A DNA stretch of 64,000 nt from Paracoccus aminophilus JCM 7686 (GTDB taxonomy: Bacteria; Pseudomonadota; Alphaproteobacteria; Rhodobacterales; Rhodobacteraceae), in NCBI RefSeq assembly GCF_000444995.1, contig NC_022041.1:3549808-3613807 (forward strand), read 5' to 3'. Positions within the stretch are counted from its first letter, which is position 1, and each line of letters begins with the position of its first letter. The position numbers and the translations under genes are program-made. The notes beneath the pieces were generated by a model. That model searched no databases. It was not told the origin of the DNA and worked only from the letters and a program-made list of their open reading frames with translations. Of the stretch, positions 62,364-64,000 are shown piece after piece.

Positions 62364-63601
62364 TATTCAGCCGCCATCGCCGGACGGGGCGCCAGACGGT
62401 CCTGGATCTTGCGGCAGTACCAGTCGACGAAGTGGATCACACCCTCTTCCTGATGCGGCGAATAGGGGCCGGGCTCATAGGCGGGCGAGAGAATGCCCTT
62501 CTGGTTTTCCTCGACCACGCGACGGTCTTCGTCGTTGGTGTTGATCCAGACCTCGGTGAGCTTTTGCAGGTCGTAATCCGTGCCCTCGACCGCGTCCTTG
62601 TGGACCAGCCATTTCGAGGTGACCTCGGTCTGCGTCGGCGAGATCGGCAGCAGGCGGAAGACGATGGCGTGATCGGGCAGGAAGTGGTTCCAGCTCGACG
62701 GGAAGTGATAGAGCATCAGGCTGCCCGCATCTTTCCACGGCATCCGACCCATCAGCTTGTTGACGGCCGATTTCGTCGACATCGTGAAGCTTTCCGCGTT
62801 GTTCAGCAGCGGCACGCGGGCAAAACGCCACTGCATGTCGTCCTGATTGACGAAACGCGAGGGGATGCCAGCCGCGTCGCAACGCGCCCAGTGCTCGAGG
62901 ATCTCGGGGCTGGCGGCGTTCGGGCCTTCCATCACCGTCATCAGCGGGTTGTCCGAGTAGCTGCGGCACAGCGAGGGATGCGAACCGCCGCAGTGATAGC
63001 ACTCGCGGTTGTTCTCGATCACCAGCTTCCAGTTGCCCTGCTCGATGATGGTCGAGCTGAAAGCGACCTTGGAGTTGGTCACATCCGAAACGCTGACGTA
63101 ATCGTCCAAGAAGCCGCCAAAGCGGTCGAATTCCGGCGGATTGTCGGCGAGGCAGATATAGACCAGACCGCCATTGGTGCGGACATGAACCGGCTTCAGG
63201 CTGAACTTCGACGGGTCGAAATCTGCGCCCATATCGCGCGCAAACAGCAGTTTCCCGTCCAGATCATAGGTCCACTGGTGGTAGGGGCACACGAGTTTCG
63301 GCGAAGACCCGTTCTGTTTCGGGCACAGACGCTGGCCACGGTGGCGACAGACGTTGTGGAAGGCGCGGATCACGCCATCACCGCCGCGCACGATCACGAT
63401 CGGATAGTCACCGACCTGCAGCGTGGCATGGTTGCCGGTCTTGGGAATGTCGCAGGTCGGAATGGCGAAGATCCATTCTTTGTACCAGATCTCCTCAAGG
63501 TCGGTCTGATAGACGCCCGGATCGCAGTAGAGATCATGGCTGAGCGAAAAATTCTTCGGCCGGGCAGCGATTTGAGAGAGGATTTCGGCTGTGTTCAACA
63601 T
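62363..63601 (-). CDS. gbcA: Glycine betaine monooxygenase, Rieske subunit GbcA-like
   Basis: 412 residues from ATG 63601. The Rieske centre is NVCRHRGQRLCPKQ with CPYHQWTYDLDG. The mononuclear iron site lies in ENNRECYHCGGSHPSLC, a form typical of glycine-betaine and stachydrine-type demethylases. It oxidatively removes a methyl group from glycine betaine, giving dimethylglycine and formaldehyde. It overlaps gbcB by one base. Related quaternary-amine substrates are possible. A weak Shine-Dalgarno precedes the start. Confidence 0.87.
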   Translation of the reverse strand: MLNTAEILSQIAARPKNFSLSHDLYCDPGVYQTDLEEIWYKEWIFAIPTCDIPKTGNHATLQVGDYPIVIVRGGDGVIRAFHNVCRHRGQRLCPKQNGSSPKLVCPYHQWTYDLDGKLLFARDMGADFDPSKFSLKPVHVRTNGGLVYICLADNPPEFDRFGGFLDDYVSVSDVTNSKVAFSSTIIEQGNWKLVIENNRECYHCGGSHPSLCRSYSDNPLMTVMEGPNAASPEILEHWARCDAAGIPSRFVNQDDMQWRFARVPLLNNAESFTMSTKSAVNKLMGRMPWKDAGSLMLYHFPSSWNHFLPDHAIVFRLLPISPTQTEVTSKWLVHKDAVEGTDYDLQKLTEVWINTNDEDRRVVEENQKGILSPAYEPGPYSPHQEEGVIHFVDWYCRKIQDRLAPRPAMAAE

Positions 63602-64000
63602 GGCTGATGTCCGATGTCTGGAGGTAACGGCGTTTCCCAGAGGATCGCACCGCTCCCGGTGTCGCATATGGCCAAAAGCGACGCTCAGATGACGAATTCA
63701 GACATAGCTCTGAGACAGCCCCATTTCCCCTCACACAGAAGCTGACCCGCAGCCGGTCCGCGCAGACAAAAGCGGCTCGGGACAAGGCTGGGGATAACTG
63801 TTCGAGCAAGCGGAAAACGAATCCGTGGATGAAATTGCCTTTGGGCGGAGTCCGGATTTTTGACCTTGGAACGATCCGAGAACGCCTGTGAGTCGTCCAC
63901 ATGTCCAAAACTATCCACCGGCTTACCCACAGACTGTGGAAAACTCGAGTTATCCACACGCCCATCCACATCTTGATGGGTTTGCAACATTTTGCAATTG
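63602..64000. other. 399-base region without genes, upstream of gbcA
   Basis: No convincing open frame in either direction. The part next to gbcA should hold its promoter. The right half contains a run of DnaA-box-like sequences (63789-63970), listed separately. The sequence continues beyond the window, so the next gene is unknown. Confidence 0.6.
63789..63970. other. DnaA-box cluster (candidate origin or DnaA-controlled site)
   Basis: A perfect box TTATCCACA lies at 63950-63958. One-mismatch boxes are TTACCCACA (63923-63931), TTTTCCACA on the minus strand (63943-63935) and TTATCCCCA on the minus strand (63797-63789). Weaker two-mismatch copies are at 63893-63901, 63911-63919 and 63962-63970. 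Five of the seven fall within 80 bases. Such density is typical of oriC or of DnaA-regulated promoters. The flank outside the window is needed to decide. Confidence 0.5.

Noticed and set aside
63534..63971. 145-codon minus-strand frame at the right end
   Set aside because: Overlaps the gbcA start region and the DnaA-box cluster, with no recognisable domain or ribosome site.

Overview
The window is about 64 kb of GC-rich, gene-dense DNA from an alphaproteobacterium of the Rhodobacteraceae, most likely Paracoccus or a close relative. The signs are a regB / senC-regA-hvrA redox locus, a PhyR-NepR-EcfG general stress locus, a tsaE/amgK-murU-addB-addA-trxA chain, hslV/hslU, a sqdBDC sulfolipid operon, and glycine betaine demethylase genes beside a selenocysteine formate dehydrogenase. 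No insertion sequence, prophage, CRISPR array or rRNA operon was seen. Genus assignment is inference from gene content. No intergenic gap exceeds about 210 bases except the last 400 bases.

Layout. 1-8.4 kb: end of asd, a MuiA-like secreted protein, an RTX protein, a membrane PAS protein, regB divergent from senC-regA-hvrA, and an HD phosphohydrolase. 8.5-16.8 kb: secB, fxsA, a Tim44-domain protein, an Smr protein, a lipoprotein hydrolase, hslV-membrane protein-hslU, a possible surface-polysaccharide protein and trxA. 16.8-25.3 kb: a tightly overlapping minus-strand operon of tsaE/amgK fusion, murU, addB and addA, which leads into trxA. 25.4-28.2 kb: an NCS2 purine permease and urate hydroxylase puuD. 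28.2-34.8 kb: methyltransferase, dapB, rbfA, a phosphodiester glycosidase-like protein, truB, an RluA-type synthase, a LysE exporter, a GFA-fold protein, free-methionine-sulfoxide reductase and a DUF1772-type protein. 34.9-38.5 kb: sqdB-sqdD-sqdC divergent from an Rrf2 regulator. 38.5-43.1 kb: aroE-coaE-dnaQ-yihY, a 68-residue HTH-like protein and a second RTX protein. 43.2-46.7 kb: the general stress response locus, including a 48-codon nepR and an EcfG-type promoter. 46.8-51.9 kb: an FAD-linked dehydrogenase, nagA, a thioesterase, a nitronate monooxygenase-like protein and an aldo/keto reductase.

51.9-61.1 kb is a complete selenocysteine island on the minus strand: fdoG (with an in-frame UGA and a SECIS hairpin), fdoH, fdoI, fdhE, selA, selB and the tRNA-Sec gene. 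Upstream lie gbcA and gbcB. Betaine demethylation releases formaldehyde, which is normally oxidised to formate, so the neighbouring formate dehydrogenase could complete that C1 route. The final 200 bases hold a cluster of DnaA-box-like sequences, a candidate replication origin or DnaA-controlled region whose other half lies outside the window.

Starts were adjusted where a Shine-Dalgarno sequence, an overlap or a family N-terminus favoured a position inside a longer open frame. Long open frames antisense to recognised genes are treated as GC-bias shadows.
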